From NCBI RefSeq assembly GCF_002117105.1, contig NZ_CP019343.1, positions 2,232,001 to 2,296,000 of the forward strand: 64,000 bases of DNA, read 5' to 3'. The notes under the pieces are model-generated. The model did not search any database. It saw only the letters and a list, made by a program, of their open reading frames with translations, and was not told where the DNA came from. Shown here piece after piece: positions 9,301 to 17,856 of this stretch. Made by a program: the position numbers and the translations under genes. Each line of letters begins with the position of its first letter. The first letter of the stretch is position 1. This stretch comes from Oceanicoccus sagamiensis (lineage in GTDB: Bacteria; Pseudomonadota; Gammaproteobacteria; Pseudomonadales; Dasaniaceae).

Positions 9301-12300
9301 TGGTGGTGGAGATAGCGGTGCTGTAGCAATCGAGTCAACCACCGGTGCTGTTTCAGTACTTGCTATTGATACGGACACTGCCGTCACTCCTGATGATGGC
9401 GTGGTTGATATCGATGCTGCGACTACAGTAACCATAGCGGGTGATATCAATTCAGGCTCTGCTGCCTTTACTTCCGATTCAGTTAGCTTTGATAGCTCGG
9501 CAGGTTCCGTAACAGCGGGTGCGGTGACAGTGAATGTGGGGTTAGGCGATACGGCTAGTACCAATGATTTGGGTAACATGACTTCCGCAGGCTCTATTCA
9601 AATCAATGGTGGTAGCAATGACGACCAGTTTACCCTCAGTGGGTCACTGGCCGCAGTAACAACGAATCAGATAGATGCTAATGGTGGTACTGATACGATT
9701 ATTGGTGATGGCGCCGGCAATACCTATACATTAAATACTACGGCTAATTCCCTACTTACAGAGGGTATTACCATTGTAGAAATAGAAGCTGTTAATGCGG
9801 GTGCGGCGGGTAATGATAGTATTATCGGCACCAGCAGTACTGAAAATTTTGCCATCCAAAATTCGCAAGCCGTCACTGTTTCGGGTATTGCTTTCACCAA
9901 TGTGGAATCGGTAGATGCTGGAGGAACCAATGCTGATAGCATTACTGGGCGAAGTGCCGATGAAACATTTACCATTGATGGCACGAATAATCTAACGACG
10001 GCAGGTATAGCCTTTACCGATATTGAAGCCGTGGATGCGGGTACGGATACTGGCGACACGGATAATATTGTGGGCCGCGCCGCTGATGAAACCTTTACTA
10101 TTACAGGTACGAATAATGTCACCACCGCGGGTATTGCCTTTACCGATATCGAAGCGGTGGATGCGGGCACCGATACCGGCGACACGGATAGTATTGTTGG
10201 CCAGGCGGCAGATGAAACGTTTACCATTGATGGCACAAATAATGTAACCACATCAGGTATTGCCTTTACCGATATTGAAGCCGTGGATGCGGGCACCGAT
10301 ACCAGCGATACCGATAATATTGTAGGCCGTGCCGCCGATGAAACCTTTACCATTACCGGTACAAATAATGTCACCACCGCGGGCATTGCTTTTACGGATA
10401 TTGAAGCCGTTGATGCGGGCACCGATACCAGTGATACCGATAGTATTGTGGGTCAGGCGGCGGATGAAACGTTTACTATAAATGACACAAACGACTTAAC
10501 CACATCGGGCATTGCTTTTACGGATATTGAAGCGGTGGATGCGGGCACCGATACCAGCGACACGGATAATATTGTAGGCCGTGCCGCTGATGAAACGTTT
10601 ACTATAAATGACACAAATGATTTAACCACTGCCGGTATTGTCTTTACGGATATTGAGGCCGTGGATGCAGGTACGGATACTGGCGACACGGATAATATTG
10701 TGGGCCGGGCGGCCGATGAAACCTTTACCATTACGGGTGCTAACAGCCTAACGACGGCAGGTATTGCTTTTACCGATATTGAAGCGGTGGATGCGGGCAC
10801 CGATACCAGTGACACGGATAGTATTGTTGGCCAGGCGGCAGATGAAACCTTTACCATTGATGACACAAACGATTTAACCACCGCGGGTATTGCTTTTACG
10901 GATATTGAGGCGGTGGATGCGGGCACCGATACCAGCGATACGGATAGTATTGTAGGCCGTGCCGCTGATGAAACGTTTACTATAAATGACACAAACGATT
11001 TAACCACTGCCGGTATTGTCTTTACGGATATTGAGGCGGTGGATGCGGGCACCGATACCAGCGACACGGATAATATTGTGGGTCGAGCCGCTGATGAAAC
11101 GTTTACTATAAATGACACAAATGATTTAACCACTGCCGGTATTGTCTTTACGGATATTGAGGCTGTGGATGCGGGGACCGATACCAGCGATACGGATAAT
11201 ATTGTGGGTCGAGCCGCGGATGAAACCTTTACGATTACGGGTACAAATAATGTCACCACCGCGGGCATTGCTTTTACGGATGTTGAAGCCGTTGATGCGG
11301 GCACCGATACCAGTGATACCGATAGTATTGTGGGTCGAGCCGCTGATGAAACGTTTACTATTAATGACACAAATGATTTAACCACTGCCGGTATTGTCTT
11401 TACGGATATTGAGGCCGTGGATGCGGGCACCGATACCAGCGATACGGATAATATTGTGGGTCGAGCCGCTGATGAAACCTTTACCATTACCGGTACAAAT
11501 AATGTAACCACTGCGGGCATTGCTTTTGCGGATATTGAAGCCGTTGATGCGGGCACCGATACCAGTGATACCGATAGTATTGTGGGTCAGGCGGCGGATG
11601 AAACCTTTACCATTAATGGCACAAATAATGTAACCACATCAGGCATTGCCTTTACCGATATTGAAGCGGTGGATGCGGGCACCGATACCAGCGACACGGA
11701 TAATATTGTAGGCCGTGCCGCTGATGAAACCTTTACCATTGATGACACAAATGATTTAACCACTGCCGGTATTGTCTTTACGGATATTGAGGCCGTGGAT
11801 GCGGGTACGGATACTGGCGACACGGATAATATTGTGGGCCGCGCCGCTGATGAAGCCTTTACTATTACAGGTACGAATAATGTCACCACCGCGGGTATTG
11901 CCTTTACCGATATCGAAGCGGTGGATGCGGGCACCGATACCGGTGACACGGATAGTATTGTTGGCCAGGCGGCAGATGAAACGTTTACCATTGATGGCAC
12001 AAATAATGTAACCACATCAGGTATTGCCTTTACCGATATTGAAGCCGTGGATGCGGGCACCGATACCAGCGATACCGATAATATTGTAGGCCGTGCCGCC
12101 GATGAAACCTTTACCATTACCGGTACAAATAATGTCACCACCGCGGGCATTGCTTTTACGGATATTGAAGCCGTTGATGCGGGCACCGATACCAGTGATA
12201 CCGATAGTATTGTGGGTCAGGCGGCAGATGAAACGTTTACTATAAATGACACAAACGACTTAACCACATCGGGCATTGCTTTTACGGATATTGAAGCGGT

Positions 12301-12514
12301 GGATGCGGGCACCGATACCAGCGACACGGATAATATTGTAGGCCGTGCCGCTGATGAAACGTTTACTATAAATGACACAAATGATTTAACCACTGCCGGT
12401 ATTGTCTTTACGGATATTGAGGCCGTGGATGCAGGTACGGATACTGGCGACACGGATAATATTGTGGCCGGGCGGCCGATGAAACCTTTACCATTACGGG
12501 TGCTAACAGCCTAA
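6374..12514 (+). CDS. Giant TpsA exoprotein (filamentous haemagglutinin-like), N-terminal part, frame-interrupted
   Basis: The first 2,046 codons of what should be one ~4,130-aa gene running to 18764. A signal peptide occupies about residues 1-33. The two-partner-secretion (haemagg_act) domain follows, with DWQSFDVGADEVVRFNQPG, NRILSNSPSTVMGLI and the hallmark ANPSGILF. Next are beta-helix-type Asp/Thr/Ser-rich repeats, a Gly-rich section (about 680-885) and, from residue 1196, the 42-aa tandem repeats. I see no cysteine after the signal peptide, as is common for TPS substrates. The frame ends at 12514 because one G is missing near 12474 compared with the equivalent repeat near 10710; restoring it joins this frame to the next segment. 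The likely role is adhesion or biofilm matrix. No strong ribosome-binding site is visible; ATG 6374 and ATG 6392 are both possible starts. Confidence 0.88.
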   Translation: MKNIRQMKKLSLAIKANILAVSIACTLSPLVAAGPQGGAVAAGSGAISVNGKTTSIDQLSNRLSLDWQSFDVGADEVVRFNQPGKNSIALNRILSNSPSTVMGLIEANGRIILANPSGILFTETSSVNVNALIASGLDIATEDFMNGSLLFKSLEGTDGFIVNRGLISATTSVSLLGDSVANQGATALIQAELVNLNAASEALLTFDVGGMIGVKVNKEVLQNTQGLESAVSNSGEIIAGSVLVAADIAADLFDKAVNNEGVISAAGIDTSGGVIRLSGRGGDTFTSGRLDVSSQQAEGGRVIVEGDRVALVANAVINASGVQGGGEVLVGGDYKGNNPLIRNSSNTYIGIDADIQANSELGGDGGRVIVWADQTTEFHGTIDVRALGETGDGGFIETSGAENLVVSASASALMSANQGVAGQWYLDPGEVTIDTSSAFNVVEGDGSNATPFSSADADTQSFLDVTVLEAALGDGGDVFVDTTSGAAGSGDIIILTDIDLDSSADGKLILVADNDIKIGDNSDDVTISDTGSTSASISLDFRADGSILLYAGSSIDTKGGDILLTADYNNDGVDLSAGAVSIDLSGTVVSGGGNITLSLDENNDGTATGSITISNDIVTSGGSFLAKASSFTDGANNVAINTNGVNGADGADGASGNGDNGVAGSNAGSITMLIDGDIDIGSLSAVGGNAGSGGAGDNNSADTGYQGGDGAIAGSGGAITLASDTGTIEVSLGVTSAGGLGGNGGAGGNGNSRDDVAGAGGSAGAGGAGGNISITTAAALDADDRINTGAAITANGGAGGTGGAGAGQANGGGGSGASGAGGAGGNGGAGGLSGSIALNAVSDDILIVGGLSANGGGGGGGGLGGALVGSGTAGVDGSDGADGSGSTIDITAVNILVNTISSVDGSSEVTGGGLVTLTGDIVTDGAAFTVNANGLNAAGIDTSNATVNTDGGDITIQSGASVAVTGAIDTRDTEGSGGGDSGAVAIESTTGAVSVLAIDTDTAVTPDDGVVDIDAATTVTIAGDINSGSAAFTSDSVSFDSSAGSVTAGAVTVNVGLGDTASTNDLGNMTSAGSIQINGGSNDDQFTLSGSLAAVTTNQIDANGGTDTIIGDGAGNTYTLNTTANSLLTEGITIVEIEAVNAGAAGNDSIIGTSSTENFAIQNSQAVTVSGIAFTNVESVDAGGTNADSITGRSADETFTIDGTNNLTTAGIAFTDIEAVDAGTDTGDTDNIVGRAADETFTITGTNNVTTAGIAFTDIEAVDAGTDTGDTDSIVGQAADETFTIDGTNNVTTSGIAFTDIEAVDAGTDTSDTDNIVGRAADETFTITGTNNVTTAGIAFTDIEAVDAGTDTSDTDSIVGQAADETFTINDTNDLTTSGIAFTDIEAVDAGTDTSDTDNIVGRAADETFTINDTNDLTTAGIVFTDIEAVDAGTDTGDTDNIVGRAADETFTITGANSLTTAGIAFTDIEAVDAGTDTSDTDSIVGQAADETFTIDDTNDLTTAGIAFTDIEAVDAGTDTSDTDSIVGRAADETFTINDTNDLTTAGIVFTDIEAVDAGTDTSDTDNIVGRAADETFTINDTNDLTTAGIVFTDIEAVDAGTDTSDTDNIVGRAADETFTITGTNNVTTAGIAFTDVEAVDAGTDTSDTDSIVGRAADETFTINDTNDLTTAGIVFTDIEAVDAGTDTSDTDNIVGRAADETFTITGTNNVTTAGIAFADIEAVDAGTDTSDTDSIVGQAADETFTINGTNNVTTSGIAFTDIEAVDAGTDTSDTDNIVGRAADETFTIDDTNDLTTAGIVFTDIEAVDAGTDTGDTDNIVGRAADEAFTITGTNNVTTAGIAFTDIEAVDAGTDTGDTDSIVGQAADETFTIDGTNNVTTSGIAFTDIEAVDAGTDTSDTDNIVGRAADETFTITGTNNVTTAGIAFTDIEAVDAGTDTSDTDSIVGQAADETFTINDTNDLTTSGIAFTDIEAVDAGTDTSDTDNIVGRAADETFTINDTNDLTTAGIVFTDIEAVDAGTDTGDTDNIVAGRPMKPLPLRVLTA
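8419..9030 (+). repeat. Glycine-rich coding region in TpsA
   Basis: The coding sequence here is dominated by Gly, Ala, Asn and Ser, with runs such as GGAGGTGGAG and eight consecutive Gly. Nucleotide composition is rich in GGTGGT/GGCGGC codons. It resembles Gly-rich loops in other large surface proteins and separates the TPS domain from the 42-aa array. It is low-complexity, not an exact repeat. Confidence 0.75.
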
Positions 12515-12855
12515 CGACGGCAGGTATTGCTTTTACCGATATTGAAGCGGTGGATGCGGGCACCGATACCAGTGACACGGATAGTGTTGTTGGCCAGACG
12601 GCAGACGAAACCTTTACCATTGATGGCACAAATAATGTAACCACATCAGGCATTGCCTTTACCGATATTGAAGCGGTGGATGCCGGTACGGACACCAGTG
12701 ACGCCGATAATATTGTCGGTCGTGCGGCAGATGAAACCTTCACCATTGACGGTGCTAATAACCTAACGACAGCGGGCATTGCCTTTACCGATATTGAAGC
12801 AGTAGATGCCGGGACCGATACCGGTGATGATGATACTGTTATTGGTGTTGATGGC
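9959..12855 (+). repeat. Tandem array of about 23 copies of a 126-bp (42-aa) repeat in TpsA
   Basis: Each unit reads approximately DETFTI(T/D/N)(G/D)TN, then a TT(A/S)GI(A/V)FTDIEAVDAG core, then TDT(S/G)DTD(S/N)IVG(Q/R)AA. I count 23 units; the spacing between units is 126 bases throughout except for one deleted base near 12474. Units vary at a few fixed positions (NNV or NDL; SIVGQ or NIVGR), so at least three variants are shuffled along the array. Flanking units (before 9959 and after 12855) are more diverged, as expected for expansion from the centre. Confidence 0.95.
11792..12593 (+). repeat. Near-identical second copy of an ~800-bp block of the tpsA array (first copy about 10028-10830)
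   Basis: Bases 11795 onward repeat bases 10031 onward at an offset of 1,764 bp, exactly 14 repeat units. Reading both copies side by side I find about four substitutions and one missing G over roughly 800 bases. Adjacent repeat units differ much more from each other. This points to a recent block duplication or gene conversion inside the array. Confidence 0.88.
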
Positions 12856-15800
12856 AGTGAGACCTACCAACTCAATAGCGCTAATTCCGTGACGACTTCA
12901 GGTATTGTTTTTGCAGATATTGAATCAGTCGATGCGGGTGGTGTTGGCACTGATACGGATAGCATTCTAGCGGCAGCGGGCGGCTCGAGCTTTGCATTTA
13001 GCAGTGCAGCCTCTGTTGTTGATGGCATCAGTTTTACCAATGCAGAAGCTTTTACGGGTGGCGTAGGGGCTGACACTTTCGCGACGGATGGAACCCTAAC
13101 TCTGTCAGTTGATGCGGGAGGTGGCAATGATATCTATACCGGCGTTGCAGGCTCGGAAACGATGCTTATCCAGGCCAGTGAGCATATTCTGGTTAACAAC
13201 CTTACGCTGACTGATATTGAAATTGTTAACGCGGGTGGCGTTGGTACGGATACAGTAACCGGTTTGGCGACAGATCAAACTTATACGCTGACTGGCGCTA
13301 ATGCTGTTACGGCCTCAGGCATTGCATTTAGCGAGGTCGAAGAAGTTGATGCCGGTGTCGGTACTGACGATATTGTTGGAACCTCGGCGACAGAAAGCTA
13401 TGCCCTTCAAGGTAATCGTGCTGTCACTGTTTCAGGTATTGCTTTCACCGGTATTGAAGCGGTGGCTGCCGGTGGAACCAACCCGGATAGTGTTACGGGT
13501 TTAACGACCGGAGATACTTTCACCTTAAGTGGTAGCAATGCTTTCTCAACAGCGGGAATTGATTTTACCGGTATAGAAAGTGTCGATGCAGGTGATGGCA
13601 GTGATGATATTGTCGGTACTTCAGCCACAGAAAATTATGCCATTCAGGGCACTCGCGCCGTTACTGTCTCGGGTATTGCCTTTACTAATTTGGAAGCGGT
13701 TGCTGCCGGTGGAACTAACCCGGATAGCGTTACGGGTTTGGCTGGCAGTAATACTTATACGCTTGCCGGTAGTAATGCGTTAGCAACTTCTGGTATTGAT
13801 TTTACGGGTATAGAAAGTGTTGATGCGGGCGGTGCAGGTTCTGATAATGATGAAATTGTCGGTACTTCAGCCACAGAAAATTATGCCCTTCAAGGTAGTC
13901 GTGCTGTCACTGTGTCGGGTATTGCTTTTACCAATGTTGAGTCGGTCGCTGCAGGCGGAACCAATCCTGATAGTGTTACGGGTTTGGTGGGTAGTGAGAG
14001 TTATACGCTGAATGGTGCCAATGCTGTCACAACGTCTGGCATTGCTTTTACGGGTATTGAAAGTGTTGATGCAGGCAATGGCAGTGATGATGTTGCTGGT
14101 ACTTCGGCGGCAGAAAATTATGCGCTCCAAGGTACTCGTGCTGTCACTGTGTCGGGTATTGCTTTTACGAATGTTGAAGCAGTCGCTGCAGGCGGAACCA
14201 ATCCTGATAGTGTTACGGGTTTGGCAGGTAGTGAGACTTATGCGTTGAACGGTGCTAACGCTGTCACAACGTCCGGTATTGCTTTTACGGGTGTTGAAAG
14301 TGTCGATGCAGGCAATGGCAGTGATGATATTACTGGTACTTCGGCGGCAGAAAATTATGCGCTCCAGGGTACTCGTGCAGTCTCTGTATCGGGTATTGCT
14401 TTTACGAATGTTGAAGCGGTCGCTGCAGGCGGAACCAATCCCGATAGTGTTACGGGTTTGGCGGGTAGTGAGAGTTATGCGTTGAACGGTGCCAACGCTG
14501 TCACAACGTCCGGTATTGCTTTTACGGGTGTTGAAAGTGTCGACGCAGGCAATGGCAGTGATGATATTGCTGGTACTTCGGCGGCAGAAAATTATGCGCT
14601 CCAGGGTAGTCGTGCTGTCACTGTGTCGGGTATTGCTTTTACGAATATTGAAGCGGTCGCTGCAGGCGGAACCAATCCTGATAGTGTTACGGGTTTGGCA
14701 GGTAGTGAGAGTTATGCGCTGAACGGTGCCAACGCTGTCACAACGTCCGGCATTGCTTTTACGGGTGTTGAAAGTATTGACGCAGGCAATGGCAGTGATG
14801 ATATTGCTGGTACCTCTGCTTCAGAAAATTATGTCATTAATGGCAATGGTTCTGTAACTGCTTCAGGTATTGCATTTACTAATATTGAGGCCGTTGCCGC
14901 AGGCGATGTTAATACTGATAGCGTGACGGGCCAAAATAGCAATGAAAGTTATGTGATGGACGGTGCTGGTGGTTTTGCCGCTTCGAATATCGCCTTTACT
15001 CAAATTGAGTCAGTGGCTGCCGGCACCGGTGATAGTGATACCGTGACAGCGGCGGCTAGTGGTTCAAACTTTGCTCTGGTATCGGCATCGGCAGCAACCG
15101 TTGATGGTGTTGCGTTTACTGAAGTGGATACTTTTGCGGGTGGAGCGGGTAATGATGCATTTTCTATGGTGGGCACTATTGCTACTACGATTGATGCAGG
15201 TGCTGGCGACAATACGTTTACCGGCTCCACGGCTAGTGAGAGTTACCAGTTATTAAGTGGTGACAGGGTTCAGGTCAATGGTCTGTTATTCAGTAATTTA
15301 GATCGTGTTATCGCTGGTGAAGACAGTGCCGCTACCGATACGGTGGTGGGTCAGGGAGTCAGTGAAAATTTTATGCTGCAGTCCTTTGAAAGTGTAACGG
15401 TCGGCAGTCTGACGTTTACAGAAATAGAGGCCGTTGATGCCGGTGATGCGGCGGCGGATACCGATAGTATCTCAGGTCTTGCCAGTAGTGAAAGCTATAG
15501 GCTGCTGGGGACTGGCAGTGTTGCTGTTCAGGGTATAGATTTTAGCAATATCGAGTCGGTTGATGCCGGTGGAGTGGGTACCGATACAGTGCTTGGTTTG
15601 GCTGGTGCTGAAACCTATAGCTTGCAGGGTAGCGATGGCGTCCAGGCAGTCGGTATTGATTTCGCAGGTGTGGAGGCGATCAATGCCGGTGCTGGTGACG
15701 ATACTTTCAATTGGGTCGCTGAGTCAGCCATTGCATTGGATGGGGGTGAGGGTCTCGAGGTGTCGGGAGATACCTTGGCTGGAGGCTCTAGCTACATCAT

Positions 15801-17856
15801 TAATACAGTTGATGGCGGCACAGTTGATGGCGAAAGCTTTAGCAATATAGAAAATTTAACTGGCAGCGCTGCTGCCGATAGTTTTGATCTGACTGCCGGA
15901 AGTATTGGTCAGTTGGATGGTGCGGGGGGCAATGATACCTTTGCTCTCGGTGGTGCTAGTGCAGAGGCTATTAATGGTGGCTCCGGTAGTGGGGATATGT
16001 TGCTTGGTGGTTCAGCCTATGATGTTGATGGGACTAACGCGGGTGATGTGGATGGTATCAGTTTTAGCCATATCGAAAATCTGACCGGCACTGCTGGTGA
16101 AGATAGCTTTATTTTAAGCTCAGGAAGTATTGGTCTTCTTGCTGGAGCTGACGGCGATGATCGCTTTGTGATAGTCAATGCCAGTTTCTCCGGAATTGAT
16201 GGCGGTGCGGGCAGCGATGAAATTCGCGGTGGTGCCAACTATGTTGTGAGTGCTCCTGATGCAGGCACGGTTGATGATATTGTCTTTAGCGGTGTTGAAA
16301 ATTTGATAGGTCGTGCAGGGCTTGCTGATAGCTTTGCTTTTAGTGGTTTATCCTTGCTCAGTGGTTCCGTTGATGGTCTGGGCGGCGGTGATAGCTTGAA
16401 TATTATTGCTTCTGCGGGATCCGTTAGTATCAATGTTGGCAGTAAGTTGCGCGTGAATAATGCTGATGTGGGTTTTGCGGGTATTGAGAAAGTCACCGCT
16501 AACGGCGCCAATGATACGCTGGCTGGCTTTAGCCAATATACCATTGATGGGGAGGATAGCGGCTTCATTAATGAAGACGGCATTAACTTTGTGGGTTTTG
16601 AGAACCTTACTGGCACCAATGGTGACGACACGTTTAGTTTTGCCAGTGGTGGTTCGTTATCGGGTGTGATTGATGGTCTTGATGGCACCGGTGATGAAAT
16701 CGACTATTCCTTGCTATCTGACTTGACTCTGGATATTACCGCCGACCTAACCAATATCGAGCAAGTGCGCGGTGGTGGTACAGGTTTTACTTTAATAGGT
16801 AGTGACTCTTATAACATTAGCGGTGCTAACGAGGGCATGGCCGCTGGTTTGAGATTTGTTGGTTGGTCCAACCTCATTGGTACTGAAGGCAATGATAGTT
16901 TTGTCTTTACTTCAGCGGGTAGTCTGGATGGTGTGATCTCTGGTTTGGGTGGGGTAGATACTATTGACTATTCAGCACTAGGCGCTATGACTGTTGATTT
17001 GGCGGCAGGAACAATTAACACCATAGAAAACCTGCTAGGTGCTGGCACTGACTTTGCCATTAGTAGCGTCAGCGCCGCCGAAGTCAGCGGTGACAATCAG
17101 GGTATTGCCAATGGTATCGCATTTTCAGGCTGGTCAAGTTTGCAGGGCACCAGCGGCGCAGATACTTTTGTAATGGCGGGAGGTTCTCTCAGTGGTTCTC
17201 TTGATGGTGTGGCGGGTAGTGATCAATTGATCGGTGCTGATGGTTTGGCACATAGCTTTGAATTTACTGCGGATAATACCGCTATCGTTAACAGCACCCA
17301 AGTATTCAATATTGCTAATTACCAGGGCGGTAACAGGGCAGATACCTTTGCCTTTAATAATGATGCAGCTGTGGGTGATATTAATGCGGGTGCTGGTAAT
17401 GATCAGTTTACTATTGGCGCCTCTATTGATGCGGTCTCGATTAAAGGCGGCAGCGGCGATGATGTATTTACCCTTGGCAGCGCTGCGGTGTTGGTATCGT
17501 TATCCGGTGATGCGGGGCAGGATCTGGTGCGTTTTGTGGGTGATGAGTCGAGCTGGGTCTTTACTGAAGCACAGACATCGTTAAATGGTGTGGATTTGCA
17601 GTTGATGGAGCGCTATGACGACCGATCCACGGTGGCGTTAAATCTGCTAACAACAGGAACGGCTGAATTTATTAGCCTGATGGATAGCGATGTTATTCGT
17701 ATGTTTGACCGGGAGCTGAGTTATTTGGCGGCGGGTGATCTGTTTGTCGATGCTGCTGGTATTGTGATTAATCAACTAAGCCGCAGTGGCGATGTGAGCT
17801 TACAAGCTGACTTTATTCGCAAAGCTATGGGGGGGATATTAGTGCTTCCAACTTGA
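12550..17856 (+). CDS. Giant TpsA exoprotein, middle part (after first frameshift)
   Basis: Continuation of the adhesin in the next frame, open from just after the missing G near 12474; the first start-like codon (GTG 12550) is probably not a real start because it lies inside a repeat unit. The segment finishes the 42-aa array, then carries the 79-aa composite repeats, then looser units with ENLTG...(G/A)(D/A)DSF and D-G-x-G-G-N-D-type loops (about 15690-17500). These could bind calcium as RTX-like loops do, but the exact RTX nonapeptide is not seen. It stops at TGA 17854-17856 just after a run of seven G (17829-17835). One more G would carry the frame into the C-terminal segment. No cysteine is visible. 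Confidence 0.82.
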   Translation: MDAGTDTSDTDSVVGQTADETFTIDGTNNVTTSGIAFTDIEAVDAGTDTSDADNIVGRAADETFTIDGANNLTTAGIAFTDIEAVDAGTDTGDDDTVIGVDGSETYQLNSANSVTTSGIVFADIESVDAGGVGTDTDSILAAAGGSSFAFSSAASVVDGISFTNAEAFTGGVGADTFATDGTLTLSVDAGGGNDIYTGVAGSETMLIQASEHILVNNLTLTDIEIVNAGGVGTDTVTGLATDQTYTLTGANAVTASGIAFSEVEEVDAGVGTDDIVGTSATESYALQGNRAVTVSGIAFTGIEAVAAGGTNPDSVTGLTTGDTFTLSGSNAFSTAGIDFTGIESVDAGDGSDDIVGTSATENYAIQGTRAVTVSGIAFTNLEAVAAGGTNPDSVTGLAGSNTYTLAGSNALATSGIDFTGIESVDAGGAGSDNDEIVGTSATENYALQGSRAVTVSGIAFTNVESVAAGGTNPDSVTGLVGSESYTLNGANAVTTSGIAFTGIESVDAGNGSDDVAGTSAAENYALQGTRAVTVSGIAFTNVEAVAAGGTNPDSVTGLAGSETYALNGANAVTTSGIAFTGVESVDAGNGSDDITGTSAAENYALQGTRAVSVSGIAFTNVEAVAAGGTNPDSVTGLAGSESYALNGANAVTTSGIAFTGVESVDAGNGSDDIAGTSAAENYALQGSRAVTVSGIAFTNIEAVAAGGTNPDSVTGLAGSESYALNGANAVTTSGIAFTGVESIDAGNGSDDIAGTSASENYVINGNGSVTASGIAFTNIEAVAAGDVNTDSVTGQNSNESYVMDGAGGFAASNIAFTQIESVAAGTGDSDTVTAAASGSNFALVSASAATVDGVAFTEVDTFAGGAGNDAFSMVGTIATTIDAGAGDNTFTGSTASESYQLLSGDRVQVNGLLFSNLDRVIAGEDSAATDTVVGQGVSENFMLQSFESVTVGSLTFTEIEAVDAGDAAADTDSISGLASSESYRLLGTGSVAVQGIDFSNIESVDAGGVGTDTVLGLAGAETYSLQGSDGVQAVGIDFAGVEAINAGAGDDTFNWVAESAIALDGGEGLEVSGDTLAGGSSYIINTVDGGTVDGESFSNIENLTGSAAADSFDLTAGSIGQLDGAGGNDTFALGGASAEAINGGSGSGDMLLGGSAYDVDGTNAGDVDGISFSHIENLTGTAGEDSFILSSGSIGLLAGADGDDRFVIVNASFSGIDGGAGSDEIRGGANYVVSAPDAGTVDDIVFSGVENLIGRAGLADSFAFSGLSLLSGSVDGLGGGDSLNIIASAGSVSINVGSKLRVNNADVGFAGIEKVTANGANDTLAGFSQYTIDGEDSGFINEDGINFVGFENLTGTNGDDTFSFASGGSLSGVIDGLDGTGDEIDYSLLSDLTLDITADLTNIEQVRGGGTGFTLIGSDSYNISGANEGMAAGLRFVGWSNLIGTEGNDSFVFTSAGSLDGVISGLGGVDTIDYSALGAMTVDLAAGTINTIENLLGAGTDFAISSVSAAEVSGDNQGIANGIAFSGWSSLQGTSGADTFVMAGGSLSGSLDGVAGSDQLIGADGLAHSFEFTADNTAIVNSTQVFNIANYQGGNRADTFAFNNDAAVGDINAGAGNDQFTIGASIDAVSIKGGSGDDVFTLGSAAVLVSLSGDAGQDLVRFVGDESSWVFTEAQTSLNGVDLQLMERYDDRSTVALNLLTTGTAEFISLMDSDVIRMFDRELSYLAAGDLFVDAAGIVINQLSRSGDVSLQADFIRKAMGGILVLPT
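13380..14940 (+). repeat. Composite 237-bp (79-aa) tandem repeats in TpsA
   Basis: About six to seven units alternate two related halves: one with GTSAxENYALQGxRAVTVSG and one with TGLAGSESYALNGANAVTTSG, each followed by IAFTxxE. Successive units from about 14000 to 14800 are close to identical. Both halves share the GIAFT-(D/N/G)-(I/V)-E core with the 42-aa array, so the two families have a common origin. A single diverged pair of the same type (STENFAIQ..., near 9838) sits immediately before the 42-aa array. Confidence 0.88.

Noticed and set aside
9724-12779. Long open frames on the minus strand across the tpsA repeats, up to 367 residues, rich in Ser/Val/Pro/Ala
   Set aside because: They are antisense shadows of the repeats: their lengths track the repeat units and they lack ribosome-binding sites and domain motifs.
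9959-12855. Tandem array considered as a CRISPR
   Set aside because: Units are 126 bp, abut without spacers and keep the coding frame, so they are protein repeats.
15690-17500. RTX calcium-binding repeats in TpsA
   Set aside because: G-G-x-D-like loops occur, but the regular GGxGxDxUx nonapeptide series is not present, and the secretion route is two-partner rather than type I.
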